Shown in pieces: positions 1 to 6,723 of a DNA stretch of 11,507 nt. The notes under the pieces are model-generated. The model was not told where the DNA came from, searched no databases, and saw nothing but the letters and a program-made list of their open reading frames with translations. The DNA is taken from NCBI GenBank assembly GCA_020720965.1, contig DYNS01000054.1, forward strand, positions 1-11,507. The letters are read 5' to 3'. The translations under genes were made by a program, and so were the position numbers. The first letter of the stretch is position 1; each line of letters opens with the position of its first letter. The stretch comes from Anaerolinea sp. Lineage in GTDB: Bacteria > Chloroflexota > Anaerolineae > Anaerolineales > Villigracilaceae.

Positions 1-126
1 TTGGCGGTAAGAAACCGGGTTGCGAAGCAGGTACACCAAAAAGACCAGCGCCACAACCGAGAGGGCAGCCGTAATGAGCAGGGCGTAACTTAGCCAAAGC
101 CGGGCGCGGATGGAGGTGAATGTCAA
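1..126 (-). CDS. Sensor histidine kinase, N-terminal fragment (cut by window edge)
   Basis: Only the first 42 codons are in the window; the frame stays open to base 1. I read it from a TTG codon at 126-124, one base after the response regulator stop. No ATG is available, because the next upstream in-frame codons run into a TGA at 138-136. The peptide begins MTFTSIRARLWLSY and then has a hydrophobic stretch (about residues 11-34, rich in A, L, V) followed by LRNP. This looks like the first transmembrane helix of a membrane sensor kinase with a short basic cytoplasmic N-terminus (R7, R9). The kinase identity is inferred from position: OmpR-family regulators are usually followed by their partner kinase. 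No catalytic motif is visible, so a different membrane protein cannot be excluded. Confidence 0.6.
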   Translation of the reverse strand, partial: MTFTSIRARLWLSYALLITAALSVVALVFLVYLLRNPVSYRQ

Positions 127-127
127 G

Positions 128-796
128 TTACACCGTCAGTTTGTAACCCACGCCGGTTACGGTTTCTATTTTTGTCTGGCTTGGGGCAATTTTTTTGCGT
201 ATTTGGGCAATATGCACATCTACGGTGCGGGTTTGCCCGTAAAAGTCGAAGCCCCAGGCTTTTTCCAGCAGCTGCTCACGGGTGAAGACTCGCCCCGGCT
301 GGCTTGCCAGGGTGAGGAGCAGTTCAAATTCCTGGGTACGCAGTTCCAGCGGGGAGCCGTTAACGGTCACTTCGTGCCGGTCGGGGTCAATTTTCAGGTC
401 GGCAAACCGCAGGGGCGCAGAATCGGGTCTTCTTTCTGCCCGGCGCAAAATGGCTTTCACCCTCGCGGTCAGTTCTCGCGGGTTAAAGGGCTTGGTCAGG
501 TAGTCGTCTGCGCCCAATTCCAAGCCAATGATTTTGTCAATGTCGTCATCCCGCGCCGTGAGCATGATGATGGGAACCGGATTGCCCGCCCCACGCAGGC
601 GGCGACAAACCTCGAAGCCGTCCACGCCGGGGAGCATGACATCCAGCACCACCAGGCTGGGGCTGTGTTTTGCCACCGCTTCCAGGGCATTTAAGCCATC
701 GGATACCGATAGCACCCGAAAGTTCTCCCGTTCCAGGTATAGGGTTGCCAGCGAAAGGATGGATGGCTCGTCATCTACGAGCAGGATGGTTTCCAT
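128..796 (-). CDS. OmpR/PhoB-family DNA-binding response regulator
   Basis: A 222-residue two-component response regulator with the usual length and layout. The receiver domain (about 1-118) has the acidic pair D8/D9, the phosphoacceptor D52 in VVLDVMLPG, the switch threonine T80 in IIMLTARDD and the conserved K102 in LTKPF. A winged-helix DNA-binding domain (about 128-222) carries the LRTQEFELLLTLA start, TREQLLEKAWG, the RTVDVHIAQIRKKI recognition region and the C-terminal GVGYKL strand. It should act in the cytoplasm as a transcription factor phosphorylated by a sensor kinase, probably the one starting 1 nt downstream. The ATG directly follows the ridA stop codon with no gap and no clear Shine-Dalgarno, which suggests translational coupling. 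Targets and signal cannot be read from the sequence. The family call is very secure; PhoB, PhoP or another subgroup is not resolved. Confidence 0.95.
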   Translation of the reverse strand: METILLVDDEPSILSLATLYLERENFRVLSVSDGLNALEAVAKHSPSLVVLDVMLPGVDGFEVCRRLRGAGNPVPIIMLTARDDDIDKIIGLELGADDYLTKPFNPRELTARVKAILRRAERRPDSAPLRFADLKIDPDRHEVTVNGSPLELRTQEFELLLTLASQPGRVFTREQLLEKAWGFDFYGQTRTVDVHIAQIRKKIAPSQTKIETVTGVGYKLTV

Positions 797-1177
797 TTAT
801 CGGAGGGCAGTTGCTTCAATTTCCACCAGCCCGCCTTTGGGTAGCCCGGCAACGGCAATGGTGGAGCGGGCGGGCGGGTTGGCGTTAAAAAACTCGCCGT
901 AAATGGCGTTCATGGCGGGGAAATCTGCCATGTCTTTGAGGAAGACGGTGGTTTTGACCACGTTTGCCAGGCTGGAGCCTGCGGCTTCCAGCACGTTTTG
1001 CAGGTTTAGCAGCGCCTGCCGGGTTTGGCTTTGCACATCGGGCGCAATCAATTCTCCGGTTTGGGGGTTTAGCCCCAGTTGCCCAGAGCAAAAGACGAGG
1101 GTATCGGTCTGAATGGCAACCGAGTAGGGACCAAGGGCTTGGGGGGCTTTTTCCGAGATGATGACAGTACGGTTCAT
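797..1177 (-). CDS. ridA: RidA family reactive enamine/imine deaminase
   Basis: A 126-residue YjgF/YER057c/UK114-family protein of normal length. Family landmarks are visible: APQALGPYSVA near the N-terminus, VFCSGQLGLNP (28-38), TRQALLNLQNVLEAAG (52-67), VVKTTVFLKDMADFPAMNAIY (73-93) and the C-terminal ARSTIAVAGLPKGGLVEIEATA. R104 and E120 fit the substrate-binding arginine and the conserved glutamate of true RidA proteins, so it is probably catalytically active. RidA hydrolyses 2-aminoacrylate and related enamines/imines released by PLP enzymes, protecting other PLP enzymes from damage. The start is supported by AAGGAG (plus-strand 1188-1193) 10 nt before the ATG. It is the first gene of a probable ridA-regulator-kinase unit. 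A possible -10-like TAAAAT (plus-strand 1211-1216) lies upstream, but I see no good -35. Confidence 0.93.
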   Translation of the reverse strand: MNRTVIISEKAPQALGPYSVAIQTDTLVFCSGQLGLNPQTGELIAPDVQSQTRQALLNLQNVLEAAGSSLANVVKTTVFLKDMADFPAMNAIYGEFFNANPPARSTIAVAGLPKGGLVEIEATALR

Positions 1178-1232
1178 GGTGAAAATTCTCCTTTGGGTGG
1201 GTTGTCTTCCATTTTACATCATCGTTTTTCGT

Positions 1233-1250
1233 GTTGGAAATTCGTTGGAA
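1233..1250 (+). repeat. Paired GTTGGAA direct repeats upstream of the sufC promoter
   Basis: GTTGGAA occurs at 1233-1239 and again at 1244-1250, 11 bp apart start to start (about one helical turn), roughly 26 bp upstream of the sufC -35 box. The spacing would suit a regulator binding on one face of the DNA, but seven matching bases in an AT-rich intergenic region may be chance. It does not match the SufR inverted repeat (CAAC-N6-GTTG) or the IscR consensus. Confidence 0.3.
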
Positions 1251-1275
1251 TATACTAGAAAATTATCATAAATAT

Positions 1276-1304
1276 TTGACATTTTATACCCGCTTTGCTA
1301 TAAT
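1276..1304 (+). promoter_or_regulatory. Sigma70-type promoter of the suf operon
   Basis: A perfect TTGACA (-35, 1276-1281) and a perfect TATAAT (-10, 1299-1304) are separated by exactly 17 nt. Transcription would begin near 1311, leaving a leader of about 52 nt before the sufC ATG at 1363. The 8-bp palindrome AAATATTT (1270-1277) overlaps the -35 box. A promoter this close to consensus predicts strong basal expression unless repressed, which is why the flanking repeats deserve a look. Confidence 0.88.
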
Positions 1305-1362
1305 CCCGCCATCTAAAACTGAAATTTGGCACAATGCCTTATCTGTCATCTCAGGAGTTTCC

Positions 1363-2133
1363 ATGTCCATTCTCGAAATCAAAAATCTGCATGTCGGCAT
1401 TGACGGCAAAGAAATTGTCAAAGGGCTTAATCTCACCATCAACTCCGGCGAAGTTCACGCCATTATGGGACCCAACGGCACAGGCAAATCCACCCTTTCC
1501 TATGCGTTGATGGGACACCCCAGTTACGAAGTAACCGAGGGCGAGGTGTGGTTTAAGGGGCAAAACATCTTAGACCTGGAGCCGGACGAGCGCTCCCGCC
1601 TGGGCATGTTCCTTGCCTTTCAGTACCCGGTCGCCATCCCCGGCGTGACGGTTGCCAACTTTCTGCGCTCCGCCATCAACGCCCGCCGCCGCGCCGAAAA
1701 CCCGGAAGACAAGGGCGTATCGATTCCCGAATTTCGCAAAATGCTCAAAGAAAAAATGTCCATGCTGAAGATGGACCCCGCCTTTGCCGGGCGTTACCTG
1801 AACGATGGCTTCTCTGGCGGTGAGAAAAAACGCGCCGAAATTTTGCAAATGGCGGTTTTGCAGCCCAGCATCGCCATTTTGGACGAAACTGACTCCGGGC
1901 TGGATATTGACGCGCTGCGGATTGTCTCGGAAGGTGTCAATACCCTGATGAATGAAGAGATGGGCGTTTTGGTCATCACCCACTACCAGCGTTTGCTTAA
2001 CTACATCAAACCCCATTTTGTGCATGTGATGATGGGTGGACGGATTGTGGAAAGCGGCGGTCCAGACCTGGCTTTGCAATTGGAAGAGCATGGCTACGAC
2101 TGGGTACGCGAAAAGTATGAGGCTGCGGAATAG
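1363..2133 (+). CDS. sufC: Fe-S cluster assembly ATPase SufC
   Basis: A 256-residue soluble ABC-type ATPase of the SUF system. It powers the conformational changes of the SufBCD scaffold during iron-sulfur cluster assembly. Visible motifs: Walker A GPNGTGKST (36-44), Q-loop Q87 in LAFQYPV, signature FSGGEKKR (150-157), Walker B with the SufC-typical LDETDSGLD (D174, E175) and H-loop H207 in ITHYQR. The frame is open upstream to a GTG at 1231, but that extension would span the promoter and has no family similarity. I use ATG 1363, preceded by AGGAG (1353-1357) with 5-nt spacing, which yields the expected MSILEIKNLHV start. It is the first gene of the locus; sufB follows 10 nt after its stop. 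Confidence 0.97.
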   Translation: MSILEIKNLHVGIDGKEIVKGLNLTINSGEVHAIMGPNGTGKSTLSYALMGHPSYEVTEGEVWFKGQNILDLEPDERSRLGMFLAFQYPVAIPGVTVANFLRSAINARRRAENPEDKGVSIPEFRKMLKEKMSMLKMDPAFAGRYLNDGFSGGEKKRAEILQMAVLQPSIAILDETDSGLDIDALRIVSEGVNTLMNEEMGVLVITHYQRLLNYIKPHFVHVMMGGRIVESGGPDLALQLEEHGYDWVREKYEAAE

Positions 2134-2143
2134 GGAGTTTACA

Positions 2144-3553
2144 ATGAGCGAAGACGAAAAAATTTTAGAAGATATTGGTCAATACAAATACGGTTTTCAC
2201 GACCGGGACGACAACTACGTTTTCAAATCCCGCAAGGGGTTAGACCGCGAAATTGTGGAACAAATCTCCCGCATGAAAGGCGAACCGCAATGGATGCTGG
2301 ATTTTCGCCTGAAGGCGCTTGCCCACTTCCTCAGCCGCCCCATGCCCAACTGGGGACCGGAACTGCAAGAACTGGACCTGGAGAACATCTACTACTACGT
2401 CAAACCGACTGAGAAAAGCGAAAAAAGCTGGGACGATGTGCCGGACGACATCAAACGCACTTTTGACAAACTCGGCATCCCCGAAGCCGAGCGTAAATTC
2501 TTGGCGGGCGTGGGCGCACAATACGAATCGGAGATGGTGTACCACTCCATTTTGGAACACCTCGAAAAACAGGGCGTAATCTTCCTCTCCATCGAAGATG
2601 GGCTAAAACAATACCCGGAAATGTTCCGCGAATACTTTGGCACAGTTATCCCCATCGAAGATAACAAATTCGCCGCTCTCAACAGCGCGGTTTGGTCGGG
2701 CGGCTCTTTTGTGTATGTTCCCAAAGGCGTAAAGGTAGATTTACCCCTGCAAGCCTACTTCCGCCTCAACACCGCCAACGTGGGGCAGTTCGAGCGCACC
2801 CTCATCATTGTGGACGAAGGCGCACAGGTACACTACGTGGAGGGCTGCACGGCGCCACAGTACACCAGCAATTCCTTCCACTCTGGCGTGATTGAGATTG
2901 TGGTCAAGAAAGGCGCGCGCTCGCGTTACTCCACCATCCAAAACTGGTCAACCAACGTTTTCAATCTCGTCACCCAGCGGGCAATGGTTTTTGCGGACGC
3001 GACCCACGAATGGGTTGACTCGAATCTTGGCTCCAAACTCACCATGAAGTACCCTTCCTGCTATCTGATGGAACCCGGCGCTCACGGCGAAATGCTCTCC
3101 ATGGCATTTGCCGGACCCGGACAAATTCAGGACGCTGGCTCTAAAATGGTGCATTTCGCCCCCGGAACCACCAGCAAAATCACCTCCAAATCCATCAGCA
3201 AAAGCGGCGGACGCGCCTCCTATCGCGGCTTAGTCAAGGTCTACAAAGGCTCGAAGGGAGTTAAGTCCAACGTGGTCTGCGATGCCCTCCTGCTGGACCC
3301 CCAATCCCGCTCCGACACCTACCCCTCCATCGAAATTGACGAAGATGACGTTACCATCGGACACGAGGCATCCGTCTCCAAAGTGGGCGAAGAGCAGCTT
3401 TTCTACCTCATGTCGCGCGGACTTTCCGAAGAGGAAGCCACAGGCATGGTGGTGGCGGGCTTCATCGAGCCGCTTGTCAAAGAATTGCCGATGGAATACG
3501 CCGTAGAAATGAACCGCCTCATCCAACTCCAAATGGAAGGGAGCATTGGCTGA
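2144..3553 (+). CDS. sufB: Fe-S cluster assembly scaffold protein SufB
   Basis: A 469-residue SufB, the subunit on which new Fe-S clusters are built in the SufBC2D complex. The start is ATG 2144 with AGGGAG (2132-2137) 6 nt upstream; the frame continues upstream into sufC, but that part is not SufB-like. The N-terminal helical part (YGFHDRDDNYVFKSRKGL, 16-33) and the right-handed beta-helix core (about 170-410) are recognisable. Other landmarks are YVPKGVKVDLPLQAYFR (191-207), YVEGCTAPQY (C235), SRYSTIQNWS (260-269), VVCDALLLDP (C379), HEASVSKVGEEQLFYLMSRG (H407, E408) and the C-terminal MEGSIG. C235 probably matches the E. coli cysteine proposed to receive sulfur. The spot of E. coli Cys405 appears to be S388, as in Firmicutes-type SufB. 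High confidence in identity; residue equivalences come from memory-based alignment. Confidence 0.97.
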   Translation: MSEDEKILEDIGQYKYGFHDRDDNYVFKSRKGLDREIVEQISRMKGEPQWMLDFRLKALAHFLSRPMPNWGPELQELDLENIYYYVKPTEKSEKSWDDVPDDIKRTFDKLGIPEAERKFLAGVGAQYESEMVYHSILEHLEKQGVIFLSIEDGLKQYPEMFREYFGTVIPIEDNKFAALNSAVWSGGSFVYVPKGVKVDLPLQAYFRLNTANVGQFERTLIIVDEGAQVHYVEGCTAPQYTSNSFHSGVIEIVVKKGARSRYSTIQNWSTNVFNLVTQRAMVFADATHEWVDSNLGSKLTMKYPSCYLMEPGAHGEMLSMAFAGPGQIQDAGSKMVHFAPGTTSKITSKSISKSGGRASYRGLVKVYKGSKGVKSNVVCDALLLDPQSRSDTYPSIEIDEDDVTIGHEASVSKVGEEQLFYLMSRGLSEEEATGMVVAGFIEPLVKELPMEYAVEMNRLIQLQMEGSIG

Positions 3554-3554
3554 C

Positions 3555-4892
3555 ATGGAAGAAAAACCAAAAGTAGTCGTCACCCGCACCCGCCGCGCCG
3601 ATTCTGCCGCCAAAGACTTCCCCTACACTCAGGCACAAATCCGCCCCGGCGAAGCGCTGCAAGCCTACCGCGCTCGCGCCTGGGCAGCCTACCAAAAACA
3701 CTCTCTCCCCGACACATCCCTGGAAGCCTGGCGGCGCACCGACCTGCGCTCCCTCCCTGTTGATGCCTTCCCCCTGCCCCTGCCAGAAGCCTACCATGAT
3801 TTACCTTCCGTGCAGGAAGACCTGCTCCTACCCCTGGCAGACGGACAACACGGCGGGCAAATTATCCTGCGCCCCGGCGGCGCAAGCGTGGAACTGAGCC
3901 AGGAACTTGCCGCCCAGGGAGTCATCTTCACCGACCTGCTTACCGCCGAACGCGAACACCCCGCCCTGCTCGCCAAACTCGCTGGGAAAACCGTCAACCC
4001 GGAGGAAGGCAAATTCGCCGCCCTCGCCGCCGCCTTCGCCCAAAACGGAATCCTGCTCTACATTCCCAAAAACGTGCAGGTGCAAGCCCCCCTGCACAGC
4101 ATCCTGTGGGGACCCGGCGGCTACGCCCACTTCTCCCACCTCCTCATTCTGGTAGAAGAAGGCGCCTCCGTCACCTACGTTCACGAAGCCGCCTCCCCAG
4201 ATGAACCCGGAATCAACACCCTGCACGCCGGCATTGTTGAAATTCAGGTCATGCAGGGCGCAAACCTGCGCTTTGTAGAACTGCAATCCTGGGGCAAACA
4301 CGCCTGGAACTTTAGCCACGAGCGTGCCCGTGTGGAAAGAGACGCTCAACTGGATTGGATTTTCGGCGCCATCGGCTCCCGCCTCACCAAGAATTTTTCG
4401 GAGTTAGACCTGGCAGGGCAGGGAGCGCAAGGGCGCATGTCTGGCTTTTACTTCACGGACGGCAATCAGCACCTCGATCACGATACCCAGCAAAATCACC
4501 TTGCCCCCCACACCAGTAGCGACCTGCTCTTCAAGGGCGCTCTCAAGGGCAAAAGCCGCTCCGTATGGCAGGGCATGATATACGTTGCCCCCGGCGCTCA
4601 AAAAACGGATGGCTACCAGGCAAATCGCAACCTCGTCCTGGATGACCGCGCCCGCGCTGACAGTATCCCCGGCTTGGAAATTCTCGCAGACGATGTGCGC
4701 TGCACACACGGTGCCACCGTTGGTAAATTGGAAGAAGAACCGCTCTTCTATCTCAAAAGTCGCGGAATACCCCAGGATGAAGCCGAAAAACTGGTCGTAG
4801 AAGGTTTCTTCGACCCCATCTTTCAGCGCATCCCCTTTGAAGGCGTGCGGGAACGCTTCCAAAACTACATCGCAGACAAAATGTCGCACTAA
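3555..4892 (+). CDS. sufD: Fe-S cluster assembly protein SufD
   Basis: A 445-residue SufD, structural paralogue of SufB and its partner in the SufBC2D scaffold. The N-terminal helical part contains the SufD-like LPDTSLEAWRRTDLRSL segment. The C-terminal SufBD core ends in DDVRCTHGATVGKLEEEPLFYLKSRG. H385 in CTHGA probably corresponds to the E. coli SufD histidine (His360) at the SufB interface implicated in cluster formation. The frame could start at TTG 3546, overlapping the sufB stop, but I prefer ATG 3555, which follows the sufB TGA by one base. The purine tract GGAAGGGAG (3535-3543) serves either start, so this start is only moderately certain. Tight coupling with sufB fits their 1:1 complex. 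The coding strand is markedly C-rich here compared with sufC. Confidence 0.95.
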   Translation: MEEKPKVVVTRTRRADSAAKDFPYTQAQIRPGEALQAYRARAWAAYQKHSLPDTSLEAWRRTDLRSLPVDAFPLPLPEAYHDLPSVQEDLLLPLADGQHGGQIILRPGGASVELSQELAAQGVIFTDLLTAEREHPALLAKLAGKTVNPEEGKFAALAAAFAQNGILLYIPKNVQVQAPLHSILWGPGGYAHFSHLLILVEEGASVTYVHEAASPDEPGINTLHAGIVEIQVMQGANLRFVELQSWGKHAWNFSHERARVERDAQLDWIFGAIGSRLTKNFSELDLAGQGAQGRMSGFYFTDGNQHLDHDTQQNHLAPHTSSDLLFKGALKGKSRSVWQGMIYVAPGAQKTDGYQANRNLVLDDRARADSIPGLEILADDVRCTHGATVGKLEEEPLFYLKSRGIPQDEAEKLVVEGFFDPIFQRIPFEGVRERFQNYIADKMSH

Positions 4893-4936
4893 CCGCGCCG
4901 CCTTGGTTTCCTCCGCCCCCTCCGATGCCCTGCTCC

Positions 4937-4971
4937 GCACCCCGCGTGGGCAGGGTGTCGCTTCTTTTTTT
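4937..4971 (+). terminator. Possible weak intrinsic terminator after sufD
   Basis: GCACCC (4937-4942) can pair with GGGTGT (4953-4958) around a 10-nt loop, and a T-rich tract (CTTCTTTTTTT) starts soon after, ending at 4971. The stem is short, has one G-T pair, and the T tract is a few bases away. It would at most cause partial termination between sufD and the next gene, consistent with a separate promoter just downstream. Confidence 0.4.
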
Positions 4972-4987
4972 CGCCTTTTTGCCAAAT

Positions 4988-5022
4988 TTGCAATTCACCC
5001 CCTTCCTGTTGTAAAATACTAT
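4988..5022 (+). promoter_or_regulatory. Putative internal promoter upstream of the unknown gene and sufS
   Basis: TTGCAA (4988-4993) and TAAAAT (5012-5017) are 18 nt apart. An alternative pair is TTCACC (4994-4999) with TACTAT (5017-5022), 17 nt apart. Either would start transcription around 5023-5030, at the left edge of the 20-bp palindrome. The locus between sufD and the next ATG is 174 nt, unusually long for this operon, which supports a regulatory role. Together with the upstream hairpin it would split the suf locus into two transcription units. Confidence 0.5.
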
Positions 5023-5024
5023 GA

Positions 5025-5044
5025 TTTTCGCCGCGCGGCGAAAA
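5025..5044. repeat. Perfect 20-bp palindrome in the leader of the unknown gene
   Basis: TTTTCGCCGCGCGGCGAAAA reads identically on both strands: ten-base arms TTTTCGCCGC and GCGGCGAAAA with no central spacer. It lies at about +1 to +20 of the putative internal promoter and 22 nt before the ATG at 5067. It could be a dimeric repressor operator or, as RNA, a hairpin at the 5' end of the transcript. No T tract follows, so it is not a classical terminator. Confidence 0.8.
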
Positions 5045-5066
5045 ATATCACCCAGAGGGAAGTCGT

Positions 5067-5432
5067 ATGAAACCTGCTCGTCCTGGCGTTCCCGCCAACC
5101 GGGAAACACACCGCACCAAAGCAAGCGCCTCCGCGCCGTCCTATATGCGCTCTCCAACTCCGCAATATACCTTCGAGGTCGGGGATACTGTGGAAGCCCT
5201 GTGCGACCACGAAAAAGGCTCCGACCGGGTACGCGGTTGGCTGCGCGGCATTGTCGTACAGTTAGACAACAAAATGGTCGCCGTGCAATTCCGTTCCAAT
5301 GTCTTTCTCACCGATGGATGGATGGTTCCAGACCACATTCTCTGGTACGCCACCACCTCCGACCAGATTCGCCCCGCCGGCACGGGCAAAAAGACGCCTC
5401 TGGTCCTCAAAAAAGACATTCCAGACTACTAA
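5067..5432 (+). CDS. Unknown 121-residue protein with a predicted SH3/Tudor-like small beta barrel
   Basis: I do not recognise this as a named family. Residues 1-33 are rich in Pro, Ser, Ala and basic residues and look disordered. Residues 35-103 alternate short strands with turns: FEVGDTVEAL, a charged loop, GWLRGIVVQL, NKMVAVQFRS, then DHILWYA. The pattern of GDxV, a tryptophan-glycine strand and a VxVxF strand resembles SH3-like, Tudor or Agenet small barrels that bind proteins or nucleic acids. That is inference from pattern only. The tail is basic (GKKTPLVLKK). There is no signal peptide or membrane segment, and only one cysteine (C46, near H48), so it is unlikely to hold a cluster alone. 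The ATG has AGAGGGA (5054-5060) 6 nt upstream. It sits between sufD and sufS on the same strand, with sufS 13 nt downstream, so co-expression with sulfur mobilisation is likely. Confidence 0.85.
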   Translation: MKPARPGVPANRETHRTKASASAPSYMRSPTPQYTFEVGDTVEALCDHEKGSDRVRGWLRGIVVQLDNKMVAVQFRSNVFLTDGWMVPDHILWYATTSDQIRPAGTGKKTPLVLKKDIPDY

Positions 5433-5445
5433 ACCACCCGCCCCC

Positions 5446-6672
5446 ATGCCCATCAACCCTCAACAAGTCCGCGCTCAATTTCCCACCCTTCAGCGTGAAG
5501 TCCGCCCCGGCATCCCGCTGACTTATCTGGATTCGACCGCCACCTCCCAAAAGCCACTTGCCGTTTTGCAGGCAATGGACGACTACTACCGCCACTCCAA
5601 CGCCAACATCCATCGCGGGGTTCACACCCTGGCAGAAGAAGCCACCGCCCTGTACGAAGATGCCCGCGCCAAAATTGCCCGCTTCATTCATGCCCCCTCT
5701 GCCCGCCAGGTCATTTTCACCCGCAACACTACCGAATCCATCAACCTGGTCGCCTACACCTGGGCGCGCGCCAACCTGCAAGCAGGTGATTTGGTCATCC
5801 TGACCGAGATGGAGCACCACAGCAACCTCGTCCCCTGGCACATCCTGCAAGCCGAGCGCGGAATCCGGCTGGAATTTATCCCCGTGACCGAAAACGGGAC
5901 TCTCGACCTGGAAGCCTATCGCGCTCTTTTGCAGCAAAGCCCCAAACTCGTCTCGTTTACTCACATGTCCAATGTCCTCGGCTCCATCACCCCGGCGGCG
6001 GAGATGATTGGGTTGGCGCATCAGGCGGGGGCGCGGGTTCTGCTGGATGGGGCGCAGTCCGTTCCCCATTTCCCCACCGATGTTCAGGCGTTGGATGTCG
6101 ATTTTCTGGCATTTTCCGCCCACAAAATGTGTGGACCCACCGGCATTGGGGTTCTTTACGGAAAAGCCGACCTGCTGGAAGCCATGCCTCCCTTTTTGGG
6201 CGGCGGCGACATGATAAAAGAAGTGAAGCTGCGCTCCTTCCGCGCCAATAGCATCCCACACAAGTTTGAAGCCGGAACCCCTGCCATTGCCGAAGCCATT
6301 GGCTTTGGCGCGGCTTGCGACTTTCTCACATCCATCGGCATGGACGCTGTTGCCGCCCACGAACACGAAATTACTGCCTATGCCCTGGAAAGGCTGGAAG
6401 AAATCCCTGGCCTGGCAGTGTTTGGGCGCGAGAATCCGCACCGGGGCGGGGTGGCAGCCTTCACCTTGCAGGGGATTCACCCGCACGATGTTGCCCAAAT
6501 TCTCGATTCCGATGGAATCGCCGTCCGCGCCGGGCATCACTGTGCCCAACCCCTGCACGAGAAATTCGGCATCCCCGCCACCACCCGCGCCAGCTTTTAC
6601 CTCTACTCCACCAAAGAAGAAGTGGACAAACTGGTGGATGGCATTTACAAAGTGAAGACCTATTTTGGGTAA
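5446..6672 (+). CDS. sufS: Cysteine desulfurase SufS (group II)
   Basis: A 408-residue PLP enzyme, the normal SufS length. It converts L-cysteine to alanine and leaves a persulfide for Fe-S assembly. Visible features: YLDSTATSQKP near the N-terminus, NIHRGVHTLAEEAT (54-67), TEMEHHSNLVPW with the PLP-stacking histidine (H124), D201 and Q204 in LLDGAQSVPH, the PLP lysine K227 in FSAHKMCGPTG, the catalytic cysteine C366 in RAGHHCAQPL and R381 near the C-terminus. The short catalytic-loop sequence is of the SufS rather than IscS/NifS type. The frame extends upstream across the previous gene to 5299, but that extension is unlike SufS. ATG 5446 gives the expected start, 13 nt after the preceding stop. 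It has no Shine-Dalgarno (the leader is C-rich), so reinitiation or coupling is likely. SufU is its expected partner. Confidence 0.97.
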   Translation: MPINPQQVRAQFPTLQREVRPGIPLTYLDSTATSQKPLAVLQAMDDYYRHSNANIHRGVHTLAEEATALYEDARAKIARFIHAPSARQVIFTRNTTESINLVAYTWARANLQAGDLVILTEMEHHSNLVPWHILQAERGIRLEFIPVTENGTLDLEAYRALLQQSPKLVSFTHMSNVLGSITPAAEMIGLAHQAGARVLLDGAQSVPHFPTDVQALDVDFLAFSAHKMCGPTGIGVLYGKADLLEAMPPFLGGGDMIKEVKLRSFRANSIPHKFEAGTPAIAEAIGFGAACDFLTSIGMDAVAAHEHEITAYALERLEEIPGLAVFGRENPHRGGVAAFTLQGIHPHDVAQILDSDGIAVRAGHHCAQPLHEKFGIPATTRASFYLYSTKEEVDKLVDGIYKVKTYFG

Positions 6673-6696
6673 AGAGCGGGGGATATTCGATACCCG

Positions 6697-6723
6697 ACTA
6701 ACCACTAATTGACTAATTGACTA
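6697..6723 (+). repeat. Short tandem repeat of ACTAATTG before sufU
   Basis: ACTAATTG is present at 6704-6711 and 6712-6719, flanked by partial copies ACTAACC (6697-6703) and ACTA (6720-6723), ending 2 nt before the sufU ATG. The AT-rich tandem array replaces the place where a Shine-Dalgarno would be. It could be slippage-generated filler, or an unstructured AT-rich entry site for ribosomes. Confidence 0.7.

Noticed and set aside
1231..1362. Upstream extension of sufC from GTG 1231
   Set aside because: It would put the consensus promoter inside the gene, has no similarity to SufC, and ATG 1363 has a proper ribosome binding site.
1201..1362. A SufR or IscR operator upstream of sufC
   Set aside because: I found neither CAAC-N6-GTTG nor an IscR-like inverted repeat; only direct GTTGGAA copies and AT-rich sequence are present.
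5299..5445. Upstream extension of sufS from 5299
   Set aside because: It overlaps the unknown gene in another frame and is unlike any SufS N-terminus; ATG 5446 gives the normal length.
5407..6705. A 432-codon open frame on the minus strand opposite sufS
   Set aside because: It mirrors a well-conserved sufS gene, its product has no family features, and long antisense frames are expected in GC-biased genes.
6697..6723. The ACTAATTG repeats as a CRISPR fragment
   Set aside because: The unit is 8 bp, directly tandem, with no spacers and no cas genes in the window.
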